The notes beneath the pieces were generated by a model, which saw only the letters and a program-made list of their open reading frames with translations, made no database searches and was not told the origin of the DNA. Of a stretch of 64,000 bases of DNA, positions 38,049 through 46,095 are shown in pieces. The DNA is taken from positions 10,723-74,722 of the forward strand of contig UQXA01000007.1 of NCBI GenBank assembly GCA_900544865.1, in the 5' to 3' direction. Made by a program: the position numbers and the translations under genes. The stretch comes from an uncultured Collinsella sp. Lineage in GTDB: Bacteria > Actinomycetota > Coriobacteriia > Coriobacteriales > Coriobacteriaceae. The stretch's first letter is position 1. Every line of letters begins with the position of its first letter.

Positions 38049-38849
38049 GTGGGATTTCGCGACGTTAAGCGTTCTAAGAGCGCAAAAGACACGCGTATCA
38101 TTGCAATCATCAATCAAAAAGGCGGCGTCGGTAAGTCAACGACGGCTGTAAACCTTGCAGCAGCACTGGGTGAGCAGGGTCGTAAGACACTGATTGTCGA
38201 TTTTGATCCGCAGGGAAACAGCACCAGTGGATTCGGAATTGAAAAAGAAGACCTTGATCACTGCATCTATGATGCATTGTTGAATGATGTGCCGGCAGAA
38301 TCGCTTGTTCTTGATACAAATTGTAAAAAAGTATTCGTTATTCCGGCTACAATTCAACTTGCAGGCGCGGAAATTGAGCTCGTAAGCGCAATTGCTCGTG
38401 AAACCCGCCTCAAAGATTTGCTTGAGCCGATTCAGGACGAGTTTGACTTTATTTTCATTGACTGTCCTCCTTCGCTCGGCCTGCTTACTATCAACGCTTT
38501 GACCGCAGCAGACAGCGTTTTGATTCCGATCCAGTGCGAATATTACGCACTCGAGGGCGTTACGAAGCTGCTTGAGTCAATGAAGATGGTCAAATCACGG
38601 CTGAACAAGGGCTTAAACACCTATGGTGTGCTTATGACCATGTATGACTCGCGTACTTCACTATCGAATCAGGTTGTTGAGGAGGTTCAATCGTACTTTG
38701 GTGATAAGGCGTTTAAGACGCTAATCCCCCGTACGGTTAAAATCTCCGAAGCTCCGTCTTTTGGAGAACCGGTAATTACCTATGCACCTCAAAATAAGGG
38801 TGCAAAAGCATATATGAACCTTGCAAAAGAGGTGATCAAGCGTGCCTAG
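38049..38849 (+). CDS. parA: chromosome partition ATPase ParA (Soj)
   Basis: ParA (266 residues) is a deviant-Walker ATPase that drives origin segregation. IIAIINQKGGVGKSTTAVNL carries the KGGVGKST motif with the signature Lys; IVDFDPQGNSTSGFG and FIFIDCPPSLGLLTINAL are further family blocks. The GTG start at 38049 follows GGAGGGACC. The gene overlaps parB by eight bases. Confidence 0.97.
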   Translation: MGFRDVKRSKSAKDTRIIAIINQKGGVGKSTTAVNLAAALGEQGRKTLIVDFDPQGNSTSGFGIEKEDLDHCIYDALLNDVPAESLVLDTNCKKVFVIPATIQLAGAEIELVSAIARETRLKDLLEPIQDEFDFIFIDCPPSLGLLTINALTAADSVLIPIQCEYYALEGVTKLLESMKMVKSRLNKGLNTYGVLMTMYDSRTSLSNQVVEEVQSYFGDKAFKTLIPRTVKISEAPSFGEPVITYAPQNKGAKAYMNLAKEVIKRA

Positions 38850-39747
38850 TGTAAAGAAACGTGGCGGATTGGGACGTGGACTCAATGCTTTGGTCTCAGA
38901 GGCCGAGTATGAGACCGGCGGTTCGGCTGCATCGGCTTCAAATGCCGCATCTGAATCAAAACTACCTATTGAGGATATCGTTCCCAACCCTAATCAGCCG
39001 CGAATTCACTTTAACGAAACTGAACTTCGCGAGTTGAGCGAGTCAATCCAAGAACATGGCGTTTTGCAGCCGCTTTTGGTTCGCAAGCATGGAAACGGCT
39101 ATGAGATCATCGCTGGTGAGCGTCGTTACCAGGCGTCAAAGCTTGCTGGCCTTGAAGAATTGCCAGTCATCATTAAAGAGGTAAATGATGAAGAGATGCT
39201 GGCTCTTGCTCTTATCGAAAACCTTCAGCGTTCTGATCTGAATCCCGTCGAAGAGGCTAAGGGCTATCGCCAACTCATTGATGCCAGCGGGATGACCCAG
39301 GAGGCATTGTCGAAGGCAGTAAGCAAGTCACGCTCTGCAATTACAAACTCGCTGCGTCTTCTCGATCTCCCCGAAGTAGTTCAGCAGATGATTTTTGAGG
39401 GCAAACTTACTGCTGGTCATGCACGTGCGATTCTTGCAGTTCCCTATGAGGACGCTCGAATTCGACTTGCAGAGAAGGTTGTTGCAGAGGGCCTTTCCGT
39501 AAGAGCGGCAGAAAATCTCGCTCCGTTGTTTTCTGCCGGAGAGACACCTAAGACGCCGAGGCCTGCAACGCCTCAGTCTTTTAAAAAGGCTGCCCGCGTG
39601 CTTCGTCAGGTTTTTAATACCAACGTGCGTGTGAAGAGCTCGCGTGGAAAGAATAAGATTGAGATTGAGTTTAAAGACGAGGAAGAGCTCTCTCGTATTC
39701 TTGGCGAAATGATTCAGTTTGATCAAGGAGGCCAAGATGAGGAATAA
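38842..39747 (+). CDS. parB: chromosome partition protein ParB (Spo0J)
   Basis: ParB (301 residues) is the CTP-dependent clamp that binds parS. The N-terminal KKRGGLGRGLNALVSEAEYE, the CTP/arginine-rich motif GERRYQASKLAGL, the motif ALIENLQRSDLNPVEEAKGY and the HTH (MTQEALSKAVSKSRSAITNS) are all present, followed by a dimerisation domain at the C-terminus. parS sites lie just upstream of parA. Confidence 0.97.
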   Translation: MPSVKKRGGLGRGLNALVSEAEYETGGSAASASNAASESKLPIEDIVPNPNQPRIHFNETELRELSESIQEHGVLQPLLVRKHGNGYEIIAGERRYQASKLAGLEELPVIIKEVNDEEMLALALIENLQRSDLNPVEEAKGYRQLIDASGMTQEALSKAVSKSRSAITNSLRLLDLPEVVQQMIFEGKLTAGHARAILAVPYEDARIRLAEKVVAEGLSVRAAENLAPLFSAGETPKTPRPATPQSFKKAARVLRQVFNTNVRVKSSRGKNKIEIEFKDEEELSRILGEMIQFDQGGQDEE

Positions 39748-39991
39748 GATTTTAACTGCGATTGCATTGGCGACGACTGTCGCAGCTGGTGCCTTTGCTG
39801 GATATAAGATCGCGACAGACGATGAACTTCGAGGTCGTCTGCTTCGAGGCGCGCAAGATATCGTCGATACTTCCAAGAAAATAATGAATGTTATGACAGA
39901 AGATGTTGCCATGCGTACAGCTCAGGTAACAAAGAATCCTAAGATTAATCAAGGTTGGGTTAGCAACCAATGGGAAAATGTAGGCTATTAG
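39737..39991 (+). CDS. small membrane-anchored protein downstream of parB
   Basis: This 84-residue protein starts MRNKILTAIALATTVAAGAF, a single N-terminal membrane segment, followed by a helical, charged region (DELRGRLLRGAQDIVDTSKK), somewhat like YtxH-type proteins. It overlaps the end of parB by 11 bases, and AAGGAGG is well spaced before the ATG. Tight coupling to parAB suggests a related role, such as anchoring; no family is recognised. The stop codon lies within the TTAGGTACCTAA palindrome. Confidence 0.8.
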   Translation: MRNKILTAIALATTVAAGAFAGYKIATDDELRGRLLRGAQDIVDTSKKIMNVMTEDVAMRTAQVTKNPKINQGWVSNQWENVGY

Positions 39992-39999
39992 GTACCTAA
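39988..39999. promoter_or_regulatory. second TTAGGTACCTAA palindrome
   Basis: Identical to the site at 36483-36494, and also followed by C. It covers the stop codon of the small gene after parB. Confidence 0.4.
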
Positions 40000-40021
40000 C
40001 AATTACTTACTATATTTTGAT

Positions 40022-40053
40022 GGGTCCTTGTCTGATTCACGAGACAAGGACCC
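40022..40053 (+). terminator. terminator of the parAB operon
   Basis: GGGTCCTTGTCT (40022-40033) and AGACAAGGACCC (40042-40053) form a 12-bp perfect stem; the following bases (CGTATTTTGG) are only partly T-rich. Confidence 0.75.
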
Positions 40054-40115
40054 CGTATTTTGGCCGTAAAAATGGGACCAGTAGCAGCTGATTCAAAATT
40101 AAGGTCAAGAAATGA

Positions 40116-40152
40116 AACGGCCACGGTTGCATTTCCTGCAACCGTGGCCGTT
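40116..40152 (-). terminator. terminator of rlmN
   Basis: AACGGCCACGGTTGCA (40116-40131) and its exact complement (40137-40152) form a 16-bp stem, followed on the minus strand by TCATTTCTT. Confidence 0.8.
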
Positions 40153-40155
40153 CGA

Positions 40156-40171
40156 TGTTTCACATGAAACG
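40156..40171 (+). other. degenerate parS-like site downstream of rlmN
   Basis: TGTTTCACATGAAACG has two mismatches to parS. It lies between the rlmN stop codon and its terminator, 2.1 kb from the parS cluster. Confidence 0.5.
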
Positions 40172-40189
40172 TTTTGGGGTGCGACTCCC

Positions 40190-41242
40190 CTATGCGTTCT
40201 TCTGAACTTTGAAGCGCTGCTTCAGCTGTCCGCAAGCGGCGTCAATATCGTTACCACGGGAGTTACGAATCGTGGTCTCGATGCCACGGGACTCAAGACG
40301 ACGCTGAAGATCCTCAACCTTATGAATCGGCGACGGCTTGAGCGGGCTGCCCTCGATGTCGTTAAGCTGAATCAGGTTAACGTGGCACAACGTTCCCTCG
40401 CAGAAGTCGCAGAGCGCCTGCATCTCGGGATTCGTATCGTTGACGCCTTCGATCATGGCATACTCATAGGTCGGGCGGCGGCCAGTCTTTTCGGTGTAGA
40501 GTTGAAGCGCCTCGTGAAGGCGAAGCAGCGTGTACTTCTTAATACCGGGCATGAGCTTATTGCGCGTCGACTGGATGGCGGAATGCAAGGAAACGGCAAG
40601 CGTGAACTGCTCAGGGATGTCGGCAAATTTGCGAATACCGGGAATAACGCCACTGGTAGAGACAGTGAGGTGACGAGCGCCGATACCGATGCCATCGGGG
40701 TCGTTGAGGATTCGCAGCGCCTTGAGAACCTCGTCGTAGTTGGCAAACGGCTCGCCCTGGCCCATGAAGACAACGCTCGTGGCGCGCTCGCCAAAGTCGT
40801 TGGATACATGAAGTACCTGGTCGACGATCTCTTGAGCGGTCAGAGAGCGCTTGAGGCCGTTGAGACCGGTGGCGCAAAAGGCACAGCCCATGCCGCAGCC
40901 TGCCTGGGTGGAAACGCAGACGGAAAGCTTGTTACGACGGGGCATGCCGACGGTTTCGACGGAAACGCCGTCGTGGTACTCGAGCAGATACTTGCGTGAG
41001 CCATCTTTGGAAACTTGCTTGGTTAGTTCAGTCGGCGTGTCGAAGGCAAAAGCCTCTTTAAGCTGCTCGCGGAAAGCCTTGGGAAGGTTGGTCATATCGT
41101 CAAACGAACAAACGTTCTTCTCAAAGACCCATTCGATGAGCTGCTTCGCGCGGAACGCGGGCTGGCCAAGTTCGGCCACGAGCTCGCGAATATCGTTTTG
41201 GCTCAAGTCGCGAATGTCCTGAGATTTAGTCCTGGGATTCAT
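40190..41242 (-). CDS. rlmN: dual-specificity RNA methyltransferase RlmN
   Basis: RlmN (350 residues) is a radical SAM enzyme that methylates C2 of A2503 in 23S rRNA and A37 in some tRNAs. The iron-sulfur motif C-x3-C-x2-C lies in STQAGCGMGCAFCATG near residue 115. VFMGQGEPFANYDEVL and YVMIEGVNDT-like (YEYAMIEGVNDTNPEM) blocks and the C-terminal HLQ-type region are present. It is divergent from ddl and is the only minus-strand gene between 35 and 45 kb. Confidence 0.96.
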   Translation of the reverse strand: MNPRTKSQDIRDLSQNDIRELVAELGQPAFRAKQLIEWVFEKNVCSFDDMTNLPKAFREQLKEAFAFDTPTELTKQVSKDGSRKYLLEYHDGVSVETVGMPRRNKLSVCVSTQAGCGMGCAFCATGLNGLKRSLTAQEIVDQVLHVSNDFGERATSVVFMGQGEPFANYDEVLKALRILNDPDGIGIGARHLTVSTSGVIPGIRKFADIPEQFTLAVSLHSAIQSTRNKLMPGIKKYTLLRLHEALQLYTEKTGRRPTYEYAMIEGVNDTNPEMQALCDFCEGTLCHVNLIQLNDIEGSPLKPSPIHKVEDLQRRLESRGIETTIRNSRGNDIDAACGQLKQRFKVQKNA

Positions 41243-41257
41243 GGAAGCCTTTCGATT

Positions 41258-41287
41258 TTGGGGAAACGTAGAGGGTATCGCTACAAT
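41258..41287 (+). promoter_or_regulatory. promoter of ddl
   Basis: TTGGGG (41258-41263) and TACAAT (41282-41287) with an 18-base spacer, 40 bases before the ddl start. Confidence 0.55.
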
Positions 41288-41327
41288 ATGGTATCAGCTG
41301 CAGAAATTATAGAGGAGGAGTCTGCCC

Positions 41328-42293
41328 ATGCCGGGTAAAAGCCTAGAGAACATGCACGTAGCGGTCTTGGCGGGTGGTCATTCCGCTGAGCGCGAGATCT
41401 CGCTCAATTCGGGAAAGAACGTTGTGACGGCACTGAAGGAGGCCGGCTACACCTCGGTGGAGCTGCTCGACACGGCCGCTGATGACTTTATGGTAACCAT
41501 GGCGACTGGCGGTTTCGATGTGGCGTTTATCGCCATGCACGGCGCCGGCGGTGAGGATGGCGCCATGCAGGGTGCCATGGAGACCCTTGGTATCCCCTAC
41601 ACGGCCTCGGGCGTGCTTGCCAGCGCCTGCGGTGCCGACAAGGAGGTCTCTAAGCTCCTGTACGCCAAGGCGGGCATTCCCATTGCCCCCGGCCTCGCGC
41701 TCGAGGTGGGCGATGAAGTCGATATCGATCATATCGTCGAGGTTTGTGGCGAGCGCTGCTTTGTGAAGCCGGCCGTCAACGGTTCCAGCTATGGCATTTC
41801 CCTGGTCCATGAGCCCTCCGAGCTGCCCGCGGCAATCGCCAAGGCGTTTGAGTACGGCGACAAAGTGCTGGTCGAGAAGTGCATCGAGGGTACCGAGATC
41901 ACCGTCGGCGTGTACGGCGAGGACGACGTGCGCGCTCTGCCGATTGTCGAGATTCGTAAGCCCAAGGACTGCGAGTTCTACGATCTGGACGTGAAGTATG
42001 TCGACCCTACGGACATCCATCGCATTCCGGCGCAGATTTCACCCGAGAATTACACTCGCGCTCAGGAGCTTGCCTGCGCTGCTCACAAGGCCCTCGGTTG
42101 CCTGGGTATCTCACGCAGCGACTTTATTGTGAGTGAGGACGGCCCCGTCATCCTCGAGACCAATACCATTCCCGGCATGACCGATACGTCGCTGTATCCG
42201 GATGAGATCCGCCACACCGACGACATGACGTTCCCGCAGGTCTGTGACAGCCTGATCCGTATGGGCCTTCGTCGAGCGGGCATTGCATGCTAA
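41328..42293 (+). CDS. ddl: D-alanine-D-alanine ligase
   Basis: Ddl (321 residues) makes the D-Ala-D-Ala dipeptide of peptidoglycan. VAVLAGGHSAEREISLNSGK at the N-terminus, HGAGGEDGAMQGAMETLGIP, the ATP-grasp core (CFVKPAVNGSSYGISLV) and ILETNTIPGMTDTSLYPDE are typical. The ligand-specificity motif reads as in D-Ala (not D-Lac) ligases, consistent with vancomycin sensitivity, which I infer only. It overlaps the next gene by seven bases. Confidence 0.95.
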   Translation: MPGKSLENMHVAVLAGGHSAEREISLNSGKNVVTALKEAGYTSVELLDTAADDFMVTMATGGFDVAFIAMHGAGGEDGAMQGAMETLGIPYTASGVLASACGADKEVSKLLYAKAGIPIAPGLALEVGDEVDIDHIVEVCGERCFVKPAVNGSSYGISLVHEPSELPAAIAKAFEYGDKVLVEKCIEGTEITVGVYGEDDVRALPIVEIRKPKDCEFYDLDVKYVDPTDIHRIPAQISPENYTRAQELACAAHKALGCLGISRSDFIVSEDGPVILETNTIPGMTDTSLYPDEIRHTDDMTFPQVCDSLIRMGLRRAGIAC

Positions 42294-45181
42294 TCGAGGA
42301 CGCGGTTTCGTCAGGAACGCCGCAGTTTGTCATCGACTCCTATGCCACGCTTGCCGAGCGCGCCAAAACACAGTCCTTCGGCCTTATCGAGGAAGATGTG
42401 ATCGTCCTCGATACCGAGACCACGGGTCTTTCGGTGCAGGACAATGAGCTGATCGAGATCTCGGCGGCCCGCCTTTCGGGCCGCGAGGTCGTCGACCGCT
42501 TCGATACCTTCGTGCATCCCAAACAGCTGATTCCCGCCGAGATTACCGAGCTCACGAGCATTACAAATGCCGATGTGGCAGATGCCCCGTCGGCCGTTGA
42601 GGCCGTGGCCGCTCTCGCCGATTTTGTCGGTGGTTGCCCGGTGATCGCACATAACGCCACGTTCGATCGCTCATTTATCGAGTCGGTCAAAGGCGGCGTC
42701 AACGTGAGCGATATTTGGATCGATTCGCTGGCGCTGTCGCGCATCGCGCTTCCGCGCCTGGCCTCGCACAAGCTGTCTTTTATGGCCGATCTGTTTGGCT
42801 GTGACTCGGTATCACACCGTGCCAATGCCGACGTCGACGCCCTGTGTGGCGTATGGCGCGTGTTGCTCGTGGCGCTCACCGACTTGCCTCAGGGCCTCAT
42901 GGCGCGCCTAGCCGACATGCATCCGGATGTGCCTTGGTCCTATCGTCCTATCTTCTCATTCTTGGCGGGGCAGAACCCTGGTTCTATCTTCTCTCTCAGC
43001 GCCGCTCGTGCTGACGTTCTCAAGGCCGATCGCGCCGACGATCGGGTGGACGCCGACGAACTGCCGGTACTCAAGATGCCGAGTCGTGAGGAGATTGAGG
43101 CAGACTATGCGCCAGGTGGCCTGGTCAATCGCATGTATCCCACCTACGAGCCGCGTGATGAGCAGATCGCGATGGCGCTCGAGGTCTGCGATGCGCTGGT
43201 CACGGGCACTCATCGTGTAATTGAGGCGGGCACGGGCGTCGGCAAATCGATGGCCTATCTGGTGCCTTTTGCCGAGGCAGCACGCCGTAACAACATCACG
43301 GTTGGTATTGCGACCAAATCGAACAATCTTGCCGACCAGCTCATGTACCATGAGCTGCCAAAACTTGCCGAGCAACTGGACGGTGGTCTGTCATTTTGCG
43401 CTCTCAAGGGCTATGACCACTATCCGTGCCTGCGCAAGCTTGAGCGCATGAGCCGCGGCCAGGTCGAGATTACCACCAAGCGCGATCCGGCGGACACGCT
43501 CACGGCGGTCGCGGTCATTATGGCGTACGTCTGCCAATCAGCCGATGGCGACCTCGACTCGCTCGGCATTCGGTGGCGCAGTGTCAACCGCCCCGACTTT
43601 ACGACGGCCTCGCGCGAGTGTGCTCGTCGCCTCTGCCCGTTTTTCCCTGATAAATGTTTGGTCCACGGCGCTCGCCGTCGTGCAGCGCATGCCGACGTGG
43701 TGGTCACCAACCATTCCCTGCTGTTCCGCAATGTCGCGGCCGAGGGCAGGATTTTACCTCCGATTCGTCATTGGGTAATCGACGAGGCCCATTCCATCGA
43801 GCACGAGGCGCGCCGTCAGTGGGCGCGCGTGGTGTCGGCGGACGAATCACGCGTTCTGTTTGAGCGCCTGGGCGGCTCGAGCACCGGTGCGCTAAGCCAG
43901 GTTTCCCGTGATTTGGCAACCTCCGAGGGCTCTACGCTCTATCTGGGCCTTACTGCCAAGGCGACGTCGACGGTTGCGCGCGCGAGCATGGCAATCGCCG
44001 ACGTGTTCGATGGCGTTCGCGAGCTCGGCCGCCGTGCCCGTGGGGGTTATGACAATGCCAATCTATGGATTGGCCCCGAGCTGCGCGAATCTGACGACTG
44101 GCATGATTTCTTACCGTCGGCCTACGCTGCCATCGATGCATTGGAACAAGCTGACAAGAGCGTCGACGCGCTGGTGCAGGCCGTCGCCGCCGACAAGCCC
44201 GAGGTTGTTGTCGACCTGGGCGATATCTCGCGCCGCCTGCACGAGCTGGCCGAGAACCTCAAACTCATCATCGACGGCACCGATGAACACTACGTGTATT
44301 CGCTGCAGGTCAATCGCAGGTTGCGTGCCGGCGGAGAGTCAATGACCGCAGAGCGCATCGACATTGGCGAGGCCTTGGCAACCGAGTGGCTGCCCGAGGT
44401 TCACACGGCTATCTTTGCCTCGGCGACCATGACGGTGTCCAAAAGCTTTGAACACTTTAACCACGCGGTCGGCCTCGATCGCATCGGTGCTTCGACATCC
44501 TCATCGCTGCACTTGGACTCGAGCTACGACTTTGATTCGAACATGGCTGTAGTCGTTGCGGGCGATATACCCGATCCGCGCGATCGTGAAAGCTATCTTA
44601 CGGCGCTCGAGCGCGTGCTGGTCGACGCCCATCTTGCCATGGGCGGATCGGTGCTCACGCTGTTTACCAATCGGCGCGACATGGAAGACCTGTACGCCCG
44701 CGTTGAGCCCAAGATGGCCCGTGCGGGTCTGGAGCTCAACTGCCAGCAGCGCAACTCATCTCCTCGTCGCCTGCGCGACCGGTTTATCAACGAGCCGACC
44801 TCGTCGCTTTTTGCTCTTAAGGCCTTCTGGGAGGGATTCGACGCCAGCGGCGAGACACTGCGCTGCGTCATCATTCCCAAGCTGCCGTTCTCGAGCCCCA
44901 CGGACCCGCTCTCGTGCGAGCGCAACCTGCGCGAAGACCGCGCTTGGGCGCGCTATTCGCTGCCCGAGGCGGTGCTCGAGGTCAAGCAGGCGGCTGGCCG
45001 CCTTATCCGCTCGTCGACCGATTGCGGCGTGCTGATTCTGGCCGACCCGCGCCTGGTGACGAAGGGCTACGGAAAGAAGTTCTTAACGTCGCTGCCCACG
45101 AGTTCCTACCAGCGCATCGAATCGGCGCAGATCGGGCACTATCTGCAACTGTGGCGTGCACGCCACGAGCGGCGGCGCTAA
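42287..45181 (+). CDS. dinG: DnaQ-type exonuclease fused to DinG-type helicase
   Basis: This 964-residue protein combines an N-terminal DEDD exonuclease (VLDTETTGLSVQDNELIEIS near 40; HNATFDRSFIESV; ANADVDALCGV) with an XPD/DinG superfamily 2 helicase: Walker A EAGTGVGKSMAYLVPFA near 320, DEAH box VIDEAHSIEHEARRQWARV, and motif VI KQAAGRLIRSSTDCG. Cysteines in HYPCLRKL and ECARRLCPFFPDKC could ligate a 4Fe-4S cluster, as in active DinG. The same fusion occurs in Bacillus DinG, which lacks helicase activity, so the helicase motifs here deserve attention. It is translationally coupled to ddl. Confidence 0.93.
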   Translation: MLIEDAVSSGTPQFVIDSYATLAERAKTQSFGLIEEDVIVLDTETTGLSVQDNELIEISAARLSGREVVDRFDTFVHPKQLIPAEITELTSITNADVADAPSAVEAVAALADFVGGCPVIAHNATFDRSFIESVKGGVNVSDIWIDSLALSRIALPRLASHKLSFMADLFGCDSVSHRANADVDALCGVWRVLLVALTDLPQGLMARLADMHPDVPWSYRPIFSFLAGQNPGSIFSLSAARADVLKADRADDRVDADELPVLKMPSREEIEADYAPGGLVNRMYPTYEPRDEQIAMALEVCDALVTGTHRVIEAGTGVGKSMAYLVPFAEAARRNNITVGIATKSNNLADQLMYHELPKLAEQLDGGLSFCALKGYDHYPCLRKLERMSRGQVEITTKRDPADTLTAVAVIMAYVCQSADGDLDSLGIRWRSVNRPDFTTASRECARRLCPFFPDKCLVHGARRRAAHADVVVTNHSLLFRNVAAEGRILPPIRHWVIDEAHSIEHEARRQWARVVSADESRVLFERLGGSSTGALSQVSRDLATSEGSTLYLGLTAKATSTVARASMAIADVFDGVRELGRRARGGYDNANLWIGPELRESDDWHDFLPSAYAAIDALEQADKSVDALVQAVAADKPEVVVDLGDISRRLHELAENLKLIIDGTDEHYVYSLQVNRRLRAGGESMTAERIDIGEALATEWLPEVHTAIFASATMTVSKSFEHFNHAVGLDRIGASTSSSLHLDSSYDFDSNMAVVVAGDIPDPRDRESYLTALERVLVDAHLAMGGSVLTLFTNRRDMEDLYARVEPKMARAGLELNCQQRNSSPRRLRDRFINEPTSSLFALKAFWEGFDASGETLRCVIIPKLPFSSPTDPLSCERNLREDRAWARYSLPEAVLEVKQAAGRLIRSSTDCGVLILADPRLVTKGYGKKFLTSLPTSSYQRIESAQIGHYLQLWRARHERRR

Positions 45182-46095
45182 AGCGGACAAACGAGGGTTT
45201 TTGCCATATCGCACAGACGCTTTGACAGGGCGGGGTCATCCAAGATGCGGATGGCTCCGCCCGCTGCGATTACCTGGCTCAGTAGCCAACGCTCGGAGCC
45301 GTAATGCACGGTTACCATTGCCATGTCTGCCCCGCTGCGCTCGATTAGGGTGATGCCGGCCCAGTCCAGATGTTCCGCCATATCGAATGGCATCAAGAGC
45401 TTTGCGCTACGCTGCGTCCGGGCAAGGGAATCGTGGAGGGATGCGACGTCCGGTGCGTGAGACACGACGGAGTCTTCCGTCAAGGTGAGTCCCTCGATTT
45501 TATCCATGCGATAGGTGCGCTGCTCATCGGCTGCGATGTCCCAGGCAATCAAGTATGTTTGGTCGCCGTTTGCCGTAATGCGCAAGGGGTCGACCAGACG
45601 CTCGCGTGGCCGTGCATCGTCCATCGAGCGATACGAGATGCGGCAGCGAACGCCGTCCTGAATGGCGCAGCTCAGCTGCTGCCAGTGCGACCCGTGGTTG
45701 ACGGTGTCAAAGACGCGCTGGTTATAGCCGAGCTCTTCGGGTAGAAGAGCATGCCGAATCCGGGCTGCCGTCTGTGGCTCGATCCCCAACGATTCAAGTT
45801 CGTGGTTGAGCACAGCGCCCTCGGCGGCACTCAGGCGCAACGGTAGCACACGCCCGGCGTCGCCGGTGAGGACCACACGCTCGCCGCGGCATTCGCAGAT
45901 GATGCGCGCGCCCGATTCTCGGTCCGCGAGCGTCGAGACGATCTCGAGAATCTCGTCGAGCGACACCCCTGTGATGTCAAAGCGGCTGCAAATCTCGGCT
46001 CGTGTCATGCCGCTCTCGCCGGCGGCGTAGAGGGCCTCCATGATGTCGATGGCGCGCGAGAGTCTCTGCTCGCTGGTGAGTTTACGCACGGGCAT
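45178..46095 (-). CDS. WYL-domain transcriptional regulator (second of pair)
   Basis: The protein has about 305 residues: an N-terminal HTH (LTSEQRLSRAIDIMEALYAA; MTRAEICSRFDITGVSLDEI) and a WYL ligand-binding domain (CRISYRSMDDARPRERLVDP; TYLIAWDIAADEQRTYRMDK). Start codon 46095 is chosen for the family N-terminus. It overlaps the upstream partner gene by 14 bases. Tandem WYL regulators of this kind resemble PafB-PafC, the DNA-damage activators of actinobacteria. It ends four bases into the dinG 3' end (convergent). Confidence 0.85.
   Translation of the reverse strand: MPVRKLTSEQRLSRAIDIMEALYAAGESGMTRAEICSRFDITGVSLDEILEIVSTLADRESGARIICECRGERVVLTGDAGRVLPLRLSAAEGAVLNHELESLGIEPQTAARIRHALLPEELGYNQRVFDTVNHGSHWQQLSCAIQDGVRCRISYRSMDDARPRERLVDPLRITANGDQTYLIAWDIAADEQRTYRMDKIEGLTLTEDSVVSHAPDVASLHDSLARTQRSAKLLMPFDMAEHLDWAGITLIERSGADMAMVTVHYGSERWLLSQVIAAGGAIRILDDPALSKRLCDMAKTLVCPL

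Noticed and set aside
42926..45035. Alternative frames inside dinG
   Set aside because: Shadows of the long reading frame, which has continuous helicase and exonuclease motifs.
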